Shown here one piece after another: positions 20,101 to 29,380 of a stretch of DNA of 64,000 nt (position 1 is the first letter of the stretch; each line of letters begins with the position of its first letter). The stretch lies in NCBI GenBank assembly GCA_963169355.1, contig CAUJCR010000002.1, positions 186,001-250,000 of the forward strand, read 5' to 3'. Source of the stretch: Bacteroidota bacterium. GTDB taxonomy: Bacteria; Bacteroidota; Bacteroidia; B-17B0; Aurantibacillaceae. Under the pieces are notes generated by a model. The model worked only from the letters and a program-made list of their open reading frames with translations. It searched no databases and had not been told where the DNA came from. The translations under genes were made by a program, and so were the position numbers.

Positions 20101-21963
20101 TCTCAAAGTAATGTTACTTGTTTTGGTGCTACTACTGGAACAGCTACTATAAATGCTACTGGAGGCACAGGACCTTACACTTATACATGGACGCCAGGGA
20201 ATCTCTCTGGTGCTTCTCAAACTAGTTTGGGTGCAGGAACATATACTATCAATGCGAGTGATGCTAATGGTTGTGTAGGTAGCAATACATTATCTATTAC
20301 TCAACCAACTGCGGCATTGAGTGGAATTATCACAAATTCAACCAATCCAGGATGTGGACTAAGCAACGGTTCGGCAACTATTACTGCAAGTGGCGGAACA
20401 CCAGCCTACACCTATAGTTGGATACCAAATGGTGGAAGTGGAAATTCAGCATCTAACTTATCATCAGGTTCTAACTCGGTTACAATTACAGATGCTAATA
20501 ACTGTACATTCACTATCCCAGTAATACTAAGTTCTGCTAATGGACCAACACTTACTGTTTCTTCGCAAAGTAATGTTGCATGTTTTGGCGCTACTACTGG
20601 AACAGCCTCTGTTAATGCCACTGGCGGAACCGGGCCTTATTCTTATACATGGACTCCAGGAGGATTAACAGGCTCTAGCCAATCTGCATTAGGCGCAGGC
20701 ACTTACACCATATTAGTTAACGATGCCAACAATTGCTCGGGCACTACTACTTTACAAATTACACAACCTACTAATTCATTATCGGCTACTGTTAATAATA
20801 CTGGAGCAGGTTGTGGCGTAAGCAATGGAAGTGCTACCGTAACTGCTACAGGAGGAACATCTGGTTATACCTATAATTGGTCACCAAGCGGCGGAAATAG
20901 CACAACAGCCACTAACCTTGCTGCTGGAACTTATAGCGTAATAATTACAGATGCTAACGGTTGTACTTATACAGCTACTACCAATATTGCTAGCGCAGGT
21001 GGCGGACCTACTTTAGCGATTGCATCTCAAAGTAATATTTCTTGTTTTGGAAACAACAATGGTTCAGCAAGTATTACGGCTACTGGAACACCAAGTAGTT
21101 TTACTTATACTTGGCTACCGAGTGGCGGAAACACAGCTTCTGCTAGCGGATTATCTGCGGGAACATATACGGTTGTGGTAGGAAATGGAACTGCTTGTAC
21201 AAGTTCTATTACAGTAATTATAACACAACCAACTGTCATTCAAGCCAACATTACTAGTACTCCCGAAAATTGTGGTGTAGGCGATGGTGTTGCTAGCATT
21301 AATCCTACTGGAGGAACTTCACCATACACTATTCAATGGCAAAATGGTAATACAACAAATACTATCACTGCACTTACGTCTGGTATATATAGTGTACAAA
21401 TTACCGATAATAATGGTTGTGTAACTACCGCATCTATATCGGTTGGTGTGCAAGGTAGTTTATTTGTAGATGCAGGATTTGGCTCTACCATACATAATGG
21501 CGAAACCACACAGCTCTCTGCATCTGCTCCATCGGGTGCCACTATTAGTTGGTCGCCAGCTGGTTCATTAGGTTGTTCAACATGCGCCAACACAAGTGCT
21601 TCTCCACTTGAAACAACTACTTACACTATTGTAGCGTCATATAATGGTTGTACAGGTAGTGATACCGTTACAGTGTGGGTAGATATTATTTGTGGCGATT
21701 TATTTATCCCGACAGCCTTTTCACCAAATAATGATGGAGAAAACGATGTGTTATATGTTTACGGTAACTGCATTGAAACTATGGAGCTTACCATTTTTGA
21801 TAGATGGGGTGAGAAAGTATTTGAAACAACCGATCCAAAACAAGGATGGGATGGTACATTTAATGGTAGAGCGTTAAATCCTGCTGGCTTTGCTTATGTA
21901 TTAAAGGCTACGGTTAAAGGAGAGCAGATAAGTAAAAAAGGTAATGTTACTCTTGTAAAATAA
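17149..21963 (+). CDS. Large SprB-repeat surface protein with gliding motility-associated C-terminal domain (CHU_C, type B CTD)
   Basis: 1604 aa; signal peptide; N-terminal carbohydrate-binding-like beta-sandwich (NLVVNPSFELT...YYIDDVSIIP); SprB repeats; C-term LFIPTAFSPNNDGENDVLYVYGNC..TIFDRWGEKVFETTDPKQGWDGTFNGRALNPAGFAYVLKA. Confidence 0.93.
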   Translation: MQKIFTSALVLFLFIGNFIIKGQNLVVNPSFELTSSNCSNIGGEGYTTDLLNWDDANSGADSCSSPDLFSACNIIMGMPTPINMPNSVLGYQYSRTGTRHAGIILHEALDQYREYIEGMTSSPLVAGQQYCVSMYVSLANNVQFACNNIGVKFYNSLFQRNACPGTSNSLISLTPDLNYTCTPIMDTMNWVRLEWTYTAVGGESYFVIGNFYNNAGTTIVTNPGGSLMNPYAYYYIDDVSIIPSPCCYADIASVANPCENGAAITLTATPGLGAVCTQTISGTWAGAGITNSVTGVFNPSVAGAGVHTVSFSLACGYTATTNITVSPCTTLSVCKEANGSLTVSNGVPTYTWSTFVPASSTPITNQAQCQACGYTWMGFPLNQCMNGVTPVTSCSTPATWSVYATGSNAMPPGGSTQIQVVDAAGTTMTLNPATVAPCTSTTCPTLTMSVTSQTNVNCFGANTGTATINTTGGTGPYTYTWMPGSLSGASQTNLGAGTYTINITDANNCTGTGTVLITQPSTSLTAVITATTAAGCGSSGTTTATFWTEDFGTGCNQGALASAYTGTNGAWTVTNTGTNDPDANQWYVSATESGMGAGNCGDGCLGTGTNNRTLHIANVSTSPAAFIFCPSGDCGAAYDTGIGFNNVRADKRAESPTINCTGQSNISLTFNYIEGGETTLDDATLWYFDGSTWTQIDNMPKTTTCGSGQGQWAARTLTLPASANNNANVKLGFRWVNNDNGAGSDPSFAVDDIVLSASSGSGSGTGAATVTASGGTLGYNYSWAPSGGTSSAASGLNAGTYTVTVTDSKNCTATAVANITSTGGPTLSVTSQTNVNCFGANTGTATISAMGGTGPYTYTWTPGNLSGASQTSLGAGTYTINVSDANGCVGSSTLSITQPTAALSGVISNSTNPGCGSSNGSATVTASGGTPAYTYSWVPNGGSGNSASNLSSGSNSVTITDANGCTNTVVVTLSSAGGPTLSIASQSNVTCFGATTGTATINATGGTGPYTYTWTPGNLSGASQTSLGAGTYTINASDANGCVGSNTLSITQPTAALSGIITNSTNPGCGLSNGSATITASGGTPAYTYSWIPNGGSGNSASNLSSGSNSVTITDANNCTFTIPVILSSANGPTLTVSSQSNVACFGATTGTASVNATGGTGPYSYTWTPGGLTGSSQSALGAGTYTILVNDANNCSGTTTLQITQPTNSLSATVNNTGAGCGVSNGSATVTATGGTSGYTYNWSPSGGNSTTATNLAAGTYSVIITDANGCTYTATTNIASAGGGPTLAIASQSNISCFGNNNGSASITATGTPSSFTYTWLPSGGNTASASGLSAGTYTVVVGNGTACTSSITVIITQPTVIQANITSTPENCGVGDGVASINPTGGTSPYTIQWQNGNTTNTITALTSGIYSVQITDNNGCVTTASISVGVQGSLFVDAGFGSTIHNGETTQLSASAPSGATISWSPAGSLGCSTCANTSASPLETTTYTIVASYNGCTGSDTVTVWVDIICGDLFIPTAFSPNNDGENDVLYVYGNCIETMELTIFDRWGEKVFETTDPKQGWDGTFNGRALNPAGFAYVLKATVKGEQISKKGNVTLVK
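18478..21450 (+). repeat. Higher-order array of A-B SprB repeat dimers, 462-nt period
   Basis: Unit anchors 'CC(A/T)AC(A/T)(T)...' at 19621, 20083, 20545, 21007, exactly 462 nt apart; first unit (18478) interrupted by a 672-nt insert. Confidence 0.85.
18769..19440 (+). other. Beta-sandwich (MAM/lectin-like) domain inserted within one SprB repeat
   Basis: FWTEDFGTGCNQG...LHIAN...DKRAESPTINCTGQSNISLTFNYIEGG...WAARTLTLPAS..VKLGFRWVNND..SFAVDDIVLS; host repeat resumes as TGAATVTASGG. Confidence 0.75.
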
Positions 21964-21984
21964 GTATAAATAAAATTTAAATCC

Positions 21985-23010
21985 ATGATTCGTTTTTTAA
22001 TAATAAGTTCAGTTCTGTGTTTGAGTACAATTGCTTTTGCTCAAGATATTCACTTTTCTCAATTTGATGAAACACCACTACAACTTAACCCAGCCAATGC
22101 GGGTACTAAATATCAATTAAGAGCTATTGCTAATTACAAATCGCAGTGGCAAAGCGTAAATGCCCCTTTTAAAACATTTGCAGCCTCAATAGATTCAAGA
22201 ATCTTAAAAAGCAAGAAGCACAATTTAGGATTAGGTGTTGATTTGTTTACCGATAACTCTGGAGGTGGACAACTTAAAACCACTCAAGCAAATTTCTCAT
22301 TATCTGGAATCATCATGCTGAATGAAAAAAATCGATTATCAGGAGGTATGATGGTGGGCTATGCTCAAAGAGCTTTAACTACTAGTGGCTATCAATGGGG
22401 AAATCAATACGATGGCATGAAATACTCTAGTTTATTACCTACAGGAGAACTTGCATCTGGGGGCAATTATAGTTTTGTAGATTTAGGTGCAGGATTAGCT
22501 TATAATTTCGCAACTAGACAAACAGACATGTCGGCCAATGACCAAAAACGTGTTACTGTAGGTGTTTCTTTATTTCATCCTCACCAACCAGCCTATTCGT
22601 TTTATGGTGATGCAACTCGTTTATTTATGAAAATGGTATTTCATGGCGATGCGGCAATTGGTATTAGTAATACAAATGTTATATTAAAACCTTCATATAT
22701 TGTATTCGTACAAGGTCCTACTAAAGAAATAACGCCTGGCTTATCTGCTCAATACGTTTTACAAGGTGTAACCAAATACACAGGTAATAAAAAATTTACA
22801 GCACTTTCTATAGGAGGTTATTATAGAGCCTTAGATGCTTTTATTGCAGTAGTAAAGTTCGATTATGATAATAGTTCTATTGGTGTAAGTTATGATATTA
22901 ATTTCTCGAAATTATCTCCAGCATCTTCATCAAGAGGTGGATTAGAAATTTCTTTACGTTTTGGTTACGAAACTTTCAGACGTGGAGCAACTACCTCTGC
23001 ATTCTACTAG
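21985..23010 (+). CDS. PorP/SprF family type IX secretion system membrane protein
   Basis: AQDIHFSQFDETPLQLNPANAGTKYQLRAIANYKSQWQSVNAPFKTFAASID; beta-barrel-like C-term SIGVSYDINFSKLSPASSSRGGLEISLRF. Confidence 0.94.
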   Translation: MIRFLIISSVLCLSTIAFAQDIHFSQFDETPLQLNPANAGTKYQLRAIANYKSQWQSVNAPFKTFAASIDSRILKSKKHNLGLGVDLFTDNSGGGQLKTTQANFSLSGIIMLNEKNRLSGGMMVGYAQRALTTSGYQWGNQYDGMKYSSLLPTGELASGGNYSFVDLGAGLAYNFATRQTDMSANDQKRVTVGVSLFHPHQPAYSFYGDATRLFMKMVFHGDAAIGISNTNVILKPSYIVFVQGPTKEITPGLSAQYVLQGVTKYTGNKKFTALSIGGYYRALDAFIAVVKFDYDNSSIGVSYDINFSKLSPASSSRGGLEISLRFGYETFRRGATTSAFY

Positions 23011-23019
23011 AATCCTTTA

Positions 23020-23826
23020 CTATGTAGTTTGATAGCTTCCTTCTTTCTTAGAACGAAACATCATATATATACCTATGATAACGAAAGGAATACTTAGTAT
23101 TTGTCCCATGTTTATTGGTAACGTATCTTCAAAACTTTCTTGGTTTTCTTTTAAAAATTCCATTGCAAAACGAAAGCTAAACATCATTACACAGAATAAA
23201 CCAAACATGAAACCCTTGCCAATTGTTGTTCGTTTATACTTCCACAAATAATACATTAAAACAAATAATACAATATAAAACAAAGCTTCATAAAGTTGCG
23301 TAGGATGTCTTGGAAATTCATCAACCTGATGAAAAACAAAAGCCCAAGGCACATCGGTAGGTTTACCAATAATTTCGGAATTCATTAAATTACCAAAACG
23401 AATCATAAAACTTGCAAATGGAACGACTACCACTAATCTATCAAACAACCACATCCAACTCTCTTTTGTTTTTCTACAATACAACCACATTCCAATTAAT
23501 ATCCCAATAGCACCACCATGACTTGCCAATCCACCTTCCCACACCATTAGAATTTCAAGCGGATGTTGTGAATAATACTCCCAACCATAAAACAAACAAT
23601 GACCTATGCGAGCTCCTAACACAGTAGCAATTACAATATAAAGCGTTGATGTATCTAATTGTAAATCGGTACGGCCTTCAGCTTTATAAATACGATTCAT
23701 AAAAAAATGACACCCTATAAATGCCATTGCCCAAGATAATCCATACCAGCGTACAGGCCAATCAATGCCTGGAATAGTAAACATCTCGGGACTTGGGTTC
23801 CAATTTATAAAAAGAGAAAATAACAT
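23020..23826 (-). CDS. lgt: Prolipoprotein diacylglyceryl transferase
   Basis: VRWYGLSWAMAFI, GARIGHCLFYGWEYY, GGLASHGGAIGILIG, RFGNLMNSEIIGKPT, RHPTQLYEAL. Confidence 0.97.
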   Translation of the reverse strand: MLFSLFINWNPSPEMFTIPGIDWPVRWYGLSWAMAFIGCHFFMNRIYKAEGRTDLQLDTSTLYIVIATVLGARIGHCLFYGWEYYSQHPLEILMVWEGGLASHGGAIGILIGMWLYCRKTKESWMWLFDRLVVVVPFASFMIRFGNLMNSEIIGKPTDVPWAFVFHQVDEFPRHPTQLYEALFYIVLFVLMYYLWKYKRTTIGKGFMFGLFCVMMFSFRFAMEFLKENQESFEDTLPINMGQILSIPFVIIGIYMMFRSKKEGSYQTT

Positions 23827-23843
23827 CAGTTCAAATTTAAGGA

Positions 23844-24179
23844 TTATTCTTCTACATCTATTCTAAATTTGTGCAAAAAGCGATGTATAACAGGACTTAA
23901 AATAACAGCCACACTTGTTAGAAAAGCAACCCCACTATATAAAGCATAAAACGACGAGAACCATTTTGCTCCATCACTTATAGCCTTATCTACTGGCCCC
24001 ATGCCAGTTAATATCATACTGGCATTTAAAAGACTATCTAGCCAAGTTAATTGAAAAAAATAATGATACCCAACAACGCCAATACCTAATGAGAAAATAA
24101 GAAACAAAACACCAATTACTACATTCCTTATTAGTTTGTTGTAGAAATGAGAAACATGAGGTAATTTCTTAGTTGCCAT
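23844..24179 (-). CDS. Small membrane protein of unknown function
   Basis: 111 aa, 3 predicted TM; conserved-looking MILTGMGPVDKAISDGAKWFSSFYALYSGVAFL. Confidence 0.7.
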   Translation of the reverse strand: MATKKLPHVSHFYNKLIRNVVIGVLFLIFSLGIGVVGYHYFFQLTWLDSLLNASMILTGMGPVDKAISDGAKWFSSFYALYSGVAFLTSVAVILSPVIHRFLHKFRIDVEE

Positions 24180-24180
24180 C

Positions 24181-24852
24181 TTAGTTTAATTTAAAACTAC
24201 AATACTTTATTTTTTCTCCCCTAGCTGTAAATAAATTTTCATAGTAAGTTTTGATGCGCGTTAATTCTTCTCTATCGGGAGGACAATTTTGATACAAATC
24301 ATTAGTAGAAAACAACAAGGGTAGTTTCCTTTCCTCTATTACCTCTAATGTGTATTCGTAAAAGAAAGTATTATCTGTCTTTAAATGGATAACACCATCT
24401 GGTTTTAAAAATTTTTTATAGCGATTCAAAAAGAAATCAGGATTAGTTAATCTTTTTCTTGCTCTGTTTTTTTGAGGTTGTGGATCAGGAAAGGTAATCC
24501 ATATCTCAGACACTTCATTTTCGGAAAAACAATGATCGATGATGTCAATTCTTGTTCTTAAAAAAGCAACATGATTCATGTGATTATCAATAGCATGTTT
24601 AGCTCCAGTCCAAATTCTATTACCTTTAACATCAACACCAATAAAATTCTTACTTGTATCATTCTCGGCTAAACCTATTGTGTATTCTCCACGGCCACAG
24701 CCCAACTCAAGCACAATAGGATTGTTATTTTTAAAAACTTGTTGATGCCAACAACTCTTTTGCGGAAACCCTTCGCCTATCTTAAAATGATGAAAGCTAA
24801 AGGTATTGGCAAAGGTATTGAGTTCGGCAAATTTTTCGAGTTTACTTGGCAT
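24181..24852 (-). CDS. trmB: tRNA (guanine-N7-)-methyltransferase
   Basis: VLELGCGRGEYTIGLA, FIGVDVKGNRIWTGAKHA, EIWITFPDPQPQKNRARKRLTNPDFL. Confidence 0.96.
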   Translation of the reverse strand: MPSKLEKFAELNTFANTFSFHHFKIGEGFPQKSCWHQQVFKNNNPIVLELGCGRGEYTIGLAENDTSKNFIGVDVKGNRIWTGAKHAIDNHMNHVAFLRTRIDIIDHCFSENEVSEIWITFPDPQPQKNRARKRLTNPDFFLNRYKKFLKPDGVIHLKTDNTFFYEYTLEVIEERKLPLLFSTNDLYQNCPPDREELTRIKTYYENLFTARGEKIKYCSFKLN

Positions 24853-24975
24853 AATCCATTAAAGGTGTCTAAATTACTAAATTGCTAGTAATTGTAATGC
24901 TTTTTATATCCGTTAAATAAAACTAATTAAAAGACAGACGTTTAAAACTTTCAAATCTGCTACTCATTTTTCTTT

Positions 24976-24983
24976 TAATTTTG
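24976..24983 (+). promoter_or_regulatory. Candidate -7 element (TAATTTTG)
   Basis: TAnnTTTG match 14 nt before ATG at 24997. Confidence 0.35.
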
Positions 24984-24996
24984 TGGCATTAATAAT

Positions 24997-25923
24997 TTGT
25001 TTATGGAGACGCAAAAACAAGAAGATAATAAAAAGAAATCTGGTTTACTTTGGATACTTATTGTGTTGCTTACTATTAGTAACGCGGTAGTGTTTTGGAT
25101 GTACTGGCAAGAAAAAAACAAAGTTGCTAGTGAGATAGTGATAAAGGAACAGGTGGTTGTAGAACGCGATAATGTAAAAGCTGACTTATTACAATTACAA
25201 AAAGATTTTGATAATTTACAAACTAACGACAAAGCCTTACAAGCTGAAATTGAAGCCAAAAAAGCTGAGATTGAACAATTGCTTCAGGATGCTGAAAAAC
25301 ACAAAGGCGATGCGTACATCATCTCTAAACTTAGAAAAGAAACTGAAACACTTCGACAAATTATGAGAGGGTATGTAAGAACTATTGATTCTTTAGGTAC
25401 TTTAAATAAAACTCTTATTGTAGAGAAAGATAATGTGTTGAAAGAATTAGACACAGAAAAAGGAAAAATTACAACTCTAAATAAAGAAAAAGACGAATTA
25501 AAAGCAACCATTCAAAAAGGCTCAATACTAAGTTGTTTTAACATTACAGCTAAAGGTGTGAGATATAGAAATGGTGGTAAAAAAGAACTAGAAACTAGCA
25601 AAGCTTCGCGTGCTGAGAAAATAAAAGTAACATTCACTCTTGGAGAAAATAAGATTGCTAAACCAGGTGAAAAAACAGTATTTGTTCGCATTATTACACC
25701 CGATGGCAAGGAAATGGCTAAAAGTTATGATGATAATTATCGATTTACTTTCGAAAAATCAAATGGTTATTTTGCAGGCAAGCAAGCCATTAATTATGCC
25801 AATATAGAAGTAAGTGGCGTTACCTATTGCGAAGGGCAAGGAGAAATGGTTCCTGGTAATTATATAATTGAACTAACTTGCGAAGGTGCGATTATTGGTA
25901 ATACCTCTTTACGTTTAGATTAA
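24997..25923 (+). CDS. Membrane-anchored coiled-coil protein with C-terminal beta-rich domain, unknown function
   Basis: 308 aa: one N-terminal TM, about 120 aa of coiled coil, then ITAKGVRYRNGGKKELETSKASRAEKIKVTFTLGEN... Confidence 0.8.
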   Translation: MFMETQKQEDNKKKSGLLWILIVLLTISNAVVFWMYWQEKNKVASEIVIKEQVVVERDNVKADLLQLQKDFDNLQTNDKALQAEIEAKKAEIEQLLQDAEKHKGDAYIISKLRKETETLRQIMRGYVRTIDSLGTLNKTLIVEKDNVLKELDTEKGKITTLNKEKDELKATIQKGSILSCFNITAKGVRYRNGGKKELETSKASRAEKIKVTFTLGENKIAKPGEKTVFVRIITPDGKEMAKSYDDNYRFTFEKSNGYFAGKQAINYANIEVSGVTYCEGQGEMVPGNYIIELTCEGAIIGNTSLRLD

Positions 25924-28115
25924 CTATATTTTTTCTCTTTAATTAAAACACAAAGTGTTTCTAACTCAAAGAGTATCTTCTCTAATTCTGATTTTACGAA
26001 TTGACTTTCTACATCGTCTTGCAATGTAGGCAACTGAGATATAGTGGATTTTAGCTGTATAAAGTTAGGCATACTATACGTAATTGAAGGATTATGAATA
26101 TGAAGTGTAATCCAATCAAACACAGAAGAAACTTGCTTAAAGTAATCATCTAACTTCAAAACACGATGAGTAGAAGATGTAACAGAAAGCGCAATAGATG
26201 TTATCTCTCTAGTTAATCGAATAGATACTCCGGCCATTGTAAAATTCAAATCAACATGATGTTGAACTTTCTCGGGTTCTTCAACCATACGCTGAACCGA
26301 CGCAAACACTTCGTTATTACTAGCCTCTGTAAGACGTCGTTGTTTGTTCCACGAATCTCCAAGGTTTTCAGTATGATTGTAGTATTGTAGCACTTTTTCT
26401 AAATACATTTTGTTATTTAAAATTGCCTTTTTCATTAAGTCTGGAAATCGGTTTTTTTCCCACGTTGGCCAAAAAACATAACTACTAGCAATAGCCAATG
26501 CAGCACCCAATAAAGTTGATAATACTCGCCAACCTATTAATTGCCAAGTGCCTAACTGCGACATCTGCATTAACACAACCATCATCACTGTTACAAAAAA
26601 CACTCCTATCTTGTAGTTGTTTCGTAAAAAATAAGCTACAAAAAACGATACAACAATTAGCATACCTACAAATACTTCGTGAGGCAAAGGAAGGAGCATA
26701 ATTACACCGCCTAATAAAATACCAGCCACTGTCCCAATAATTCGTTCAATACCTTTCTTTTTAGTAGCCCCGAAATAAGGCTGAATAACAATTAACATGG
26801 TTAAGGAAATCCAATATCCATGATCTATTTCAAAAAAACGAAACAAAAACACGCCCACGCTTAGTCCAATAGCTACACGAATGGCATAAATAAAGTGCTG
26901 AGAGTTGATGTTAAATGCTTCATTAATCAGTTCTTTAATTACTCGTGGTTTTAACCCAATTAGAAAGTTATTCAACGATAATTTATAGTTCTCAAGGTAA
27001 TCACTCTTACGTAAATTTAATTTTTGTTCTACTTGCTTAATTGTTAACGTAAGATATTCGTGTGCTTTTTTAATAGTTGAGATTAAATGCTTAATTTTAA
27101 TTGCATCTTGTTCATTCGTCTGAAGTTGTTTGCACGATTCTTCAAACAAATCAATTGCAATTTCACAACGTTTAGCCTTTACATTTACCATTGTAAATTC
27201 TTCGGCTCTAAATGTGAACATTAACACCGAAAGGCGCGCGCTAGTTTGTGCAAAAGCCGACAATAGTTTATACAACACGCTCCGTTTTATTTCCTTAAAC
27301 GAATCATGATGAATAGAACTTAGTTCCTCATGCATCGTGTGTAATGCTGCTGTATATAATGATGACGTTCTCCTAATTTCCATCATCATGTCATAATGTT
27401 GAGTTGTTAGCCTCGATTTACGATTATCTCTTCTCGAAAACAAATCAATAGACTGATTCACAGCCGTTCGAATAGCAGTTTCTTTTTGTGTTATTTGAAT
27501 ATCATTAATAAGCACATCTGTACAATGTTTTTGGATTAGAACATCTAAATATTCAGTATTACTCTTCCATATTTTTGCAACGGATCGTCGGATTGGATTA
27601 GATGGACGAAATGGAAATGAAAGTACAGTAATAATGATTGACCAAAGGGCTCCAGCTAAAACATACATGCCAATATGCAATGATGTTTGATAATCACATG
27701 GATTAGCTAAACCAAATAAAAAGAAAAACCCAACACCTACTCCCACAGCTGCGCCATAATCGCTCCAGTTTCTAATAAGTGCTACAAACATACCTACCAC
27801 CATCATGGCAAGCACTGCTGCAAACCAAGTGTTAGAAATATTCATTCCTACAATTGCCGCAAAAGTAATTAATACTGCTTCAATAGATTGTATAACCACC
27901 TTTCGATAATGTAAGCCTCTATAATCTACCAATGCTAGCATATAGGCCGCAAAGGCCATCCACACTACCTCGTACTTAAAGGTACCCAAATAAAGTGGTA
28001 CAAAAATTAACGGCACATTTAAAGCCAATACAACTCTGAACGACCATGCAATGGTTGGCTCGTAATATTCTCTCTTAAAAACAGTTTGTAATTGTTGTAC
28101 AGGTTGAAAACGCAC
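25920..28115 (-). CDS. FUSC family protein (aromatic-acid exporter/YccS-like membrane protein)
   Basis: 731 aa; two blocks of TM helices separated by soluble domain; VAIGLSVGVFLFRFFEIDHGYWISLTMLIVIQPYFGATKKKGIERIIGTVAGILLGG; GTG start. Confidence 0.88.
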   Translation of the reverse strand: MRFQPVQQLQTVFKREYYEPTIAWSFRVVLALNVPLIFVPLYLGTFKYEVVWMAFAAYMLALVDYRGLHYRKVVIQSIEAVLITFAAIVGMNISNTWFAAVLAMMVVGMFVALIRNWSDYGAAVGVGVGFFFLFGLANPCDYQTSLHIGMYVLAGALWSIIITVLSFPFRPSNPIRRSVAKIWKSNTEYLDVLIQKHCTDVLINDIQITQKETAIRTAVNQSIDLFSRRDNRKSRLTTQHYDMMMEIRRTSSLYTAALHTMHEELSSIHHDSFKEIKRSVLYKLLSAFAQTSARLSVLMFTFRAEEFTMVNVKAKRCEIAIDLFEESCKQLQTNEQDAIKIKHLISTIKKAHEYLTLTIKQVEQKLNLRKSDYLENYKLSLNNFLIGLKPRVIKELINEAFNINSQHFIYAIRVAIGLSVGVFLFRFFEIDHGYWISLTMLIVIQPYFGATKKKGIERIIGTVAGILLGGVIMLLPLPHEVFVGMLIVVSFFVAYFLRNNYKIGVFFVTVMMVVLMQMSQLGTWQLIGWRVLSTLLGAALAIASSYVFWPTWEKNRFPDLMKKAILNNKMYLEKVLQYYNHTENLGDSWNKQRRLTEASNNEVFASVQRMVEEPEKVQHHVDLNFTMAGVSIRLTREITSIALSVTSSTHRVLKLDDYFKQVSSVFDWITLHIHNPSITYSMPNFIQLKSTISQLPTLQDDVESQFVKSELEKILFELETLCVLIKEKKYS

Positions 28116-28163
28116 TTTAATAAAAAATTAGAAATCTCATCATGCTACACGCTCATTCATGCG

Positions 28164-28688
28164 CTAATCTTTATCAAATAAGGCTTTCAGTTCCGTTGCA
28201 TCTTCTGGCTTCATTCTACCAGCTAAAATTAAAGAAAGTTGTCGGCGACGCAATGCGCCATCATAACGCTTCTTCTCTTCCTCTGTTTCTGGAATTAATG
28301 GAGGAACAGGTAAGGGCGAACCGTTTTGGTCAATAGCTACAAATGACGAAATAGCTTGATTACATAATGTTTTATTTCCTGTAATTCTGTCTTCTACATA
28401 CACATCTACAAAAATTTCCATACTGCTATTAAATGCCCTCGAAACTTTTGCTTCTAAAGTAACAACGCTATTTTGTTTTATAGGATTATCAAACGAAATA
28501 TTATTAATAGAGGCCGTTACAACAACTCTATTACTATGACGAGCAGCAGTAATTGCAGATACTTTATCTATCCACTCCATTAATCGCCCGCCAAACAAAT
28601 TACCAATATGATTGGTATCATTTGGTAATACAATTTCAGTATTGATTGTTAATGATTCTTTGGCGGTTTTTCCTTTTAATGTCGTCAT
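28164..28688 (-). CDS. Acyl-CoA thioesterase (hotdog fold, YciA-like)
   Basis: NDTNHIGNLFGGRLMEWIDKVSAITAARHSNRVVVTASINNISFDNPI. Confidence 0.92.
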   Translation of the reverse strand: MTTLKGKTAKESLTINTEIVLPNDTNHIGNLFGGRLMEWIDKVSAITAARHSNRVVVTASINNISFDNPIKQNSVVTLEAKVSRAFNSSMEIFVDVYVEDRITGNKTLCNQAISSFVAIDQNGSPLPVPPLIPETEEEKKRYDGALRRRQLSLILAGRMKPEDATELKALFDKD

Positions 28689-28697
28689 AATTAATAG

Positions 28698-28705
28698 TAT
28701 CTTTG
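28698..28705 (+). promoter_or_regulatory. -7 element TATCTTTG upstream of hemJ-like gene
   Basis: TAGTATCTTTGCACC, identical core to lepA upstream element. Confidence 0.5.
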
Positions 28706-28718
28706 CACCAAAAGTAAT

Positions 28719-29270
28719 ATGGATTATTCATATATAAAAGCATTACACATTATTTTTGTGGTTTGCTGGTTTGCTGGCTTGTTTTATATGGTGCGCTTAT
28801 TCATATATACCCAAGAAGCTCATGAAAAAGAAGAGCCTGCAAAAACAATTTTATTGCAACAACTATTGCTGATGCAACGAAAACTTTGGTTTATTATAAC
28901 TTGGCCATCTGCAGTTGGAACGCTTATTTTTGGTTTATGGATACTGCACTTAAACCCCGCCCTATTAACTTTACCTTGGATGTGGTTAAAACTCATTTTA
29001 GTTTTCTTTTTAATATTATATCATTTACTAAGTCATCGTATTTTTAAACAACAAAGTCAATATATTTTTAGGAACACATCGTTTAAGTTGCGTATGTTTA
29101 ACGAACTCGCCACTGTTTTATTAGTAGGAATTGTATTTTTAGTAGTCGTAAAGTCAACTGGAAGTTTGATTTGGGGAATGCTTGGGTTATTTTGTTTTGC
29201 TGCACTTTTAATGTTGTTTGTTTTTCTTTACAAAAAACAACGCAAAGCAAAAAACACCAAGCCATTATAA
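28719..29270 (+). CDS. hemJ: HemJ/CopD family protein (putative protoporphyrinogen IX oxidase)
   Basis: YIKALHIIFVVCWFAGLFYMVRLFIYTQEA, WPSAVGTLIFGLWIL, MWLKLILVFFLILYHLLSHRIFK. Confidence 0.85.
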   Translation: MDYSYIKALHIIFVVCWFAGLFYMVRLFIYTQEAHEKEEPAKTILLQQLLLMQRKLWFIITWPSAVGTLIFGLWILHLNPALLTLPWMWLKLILVFFLILYHLLSHRIFKQQSQYIFRNTSFKLRMFNELATVLLVGIVFLVVVKSTGSLIWGMLGLFCFAALLMLFVFLYKKQRKAKNTKPL

Positions 29271-29275
29271 ACATT

Positions 29276-29304
29276 GTGCTTACTTTATTTAAGCACGATT
29301 TTTC
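29276..29304 (+). terminator. Candidate terminator of hemJ
   Basis: GTGCTTActttattTAAGCAC followed by gaTTTTT. Confidence 0.6.
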
Positions 29305-29380
29305 TCTCCTCTATCTTACTTCTTTATAAACAAGAAAAGGGAAAAAGAATAGAAAACTCAACATATTAAAAACACTAATT

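Noticed and set aside
28142-28336. 64-aa plus-strand ORF overlapping the acyl-CoA thioesterase
   Set aside because: Antisense to conserved hotdog enzyme; no support
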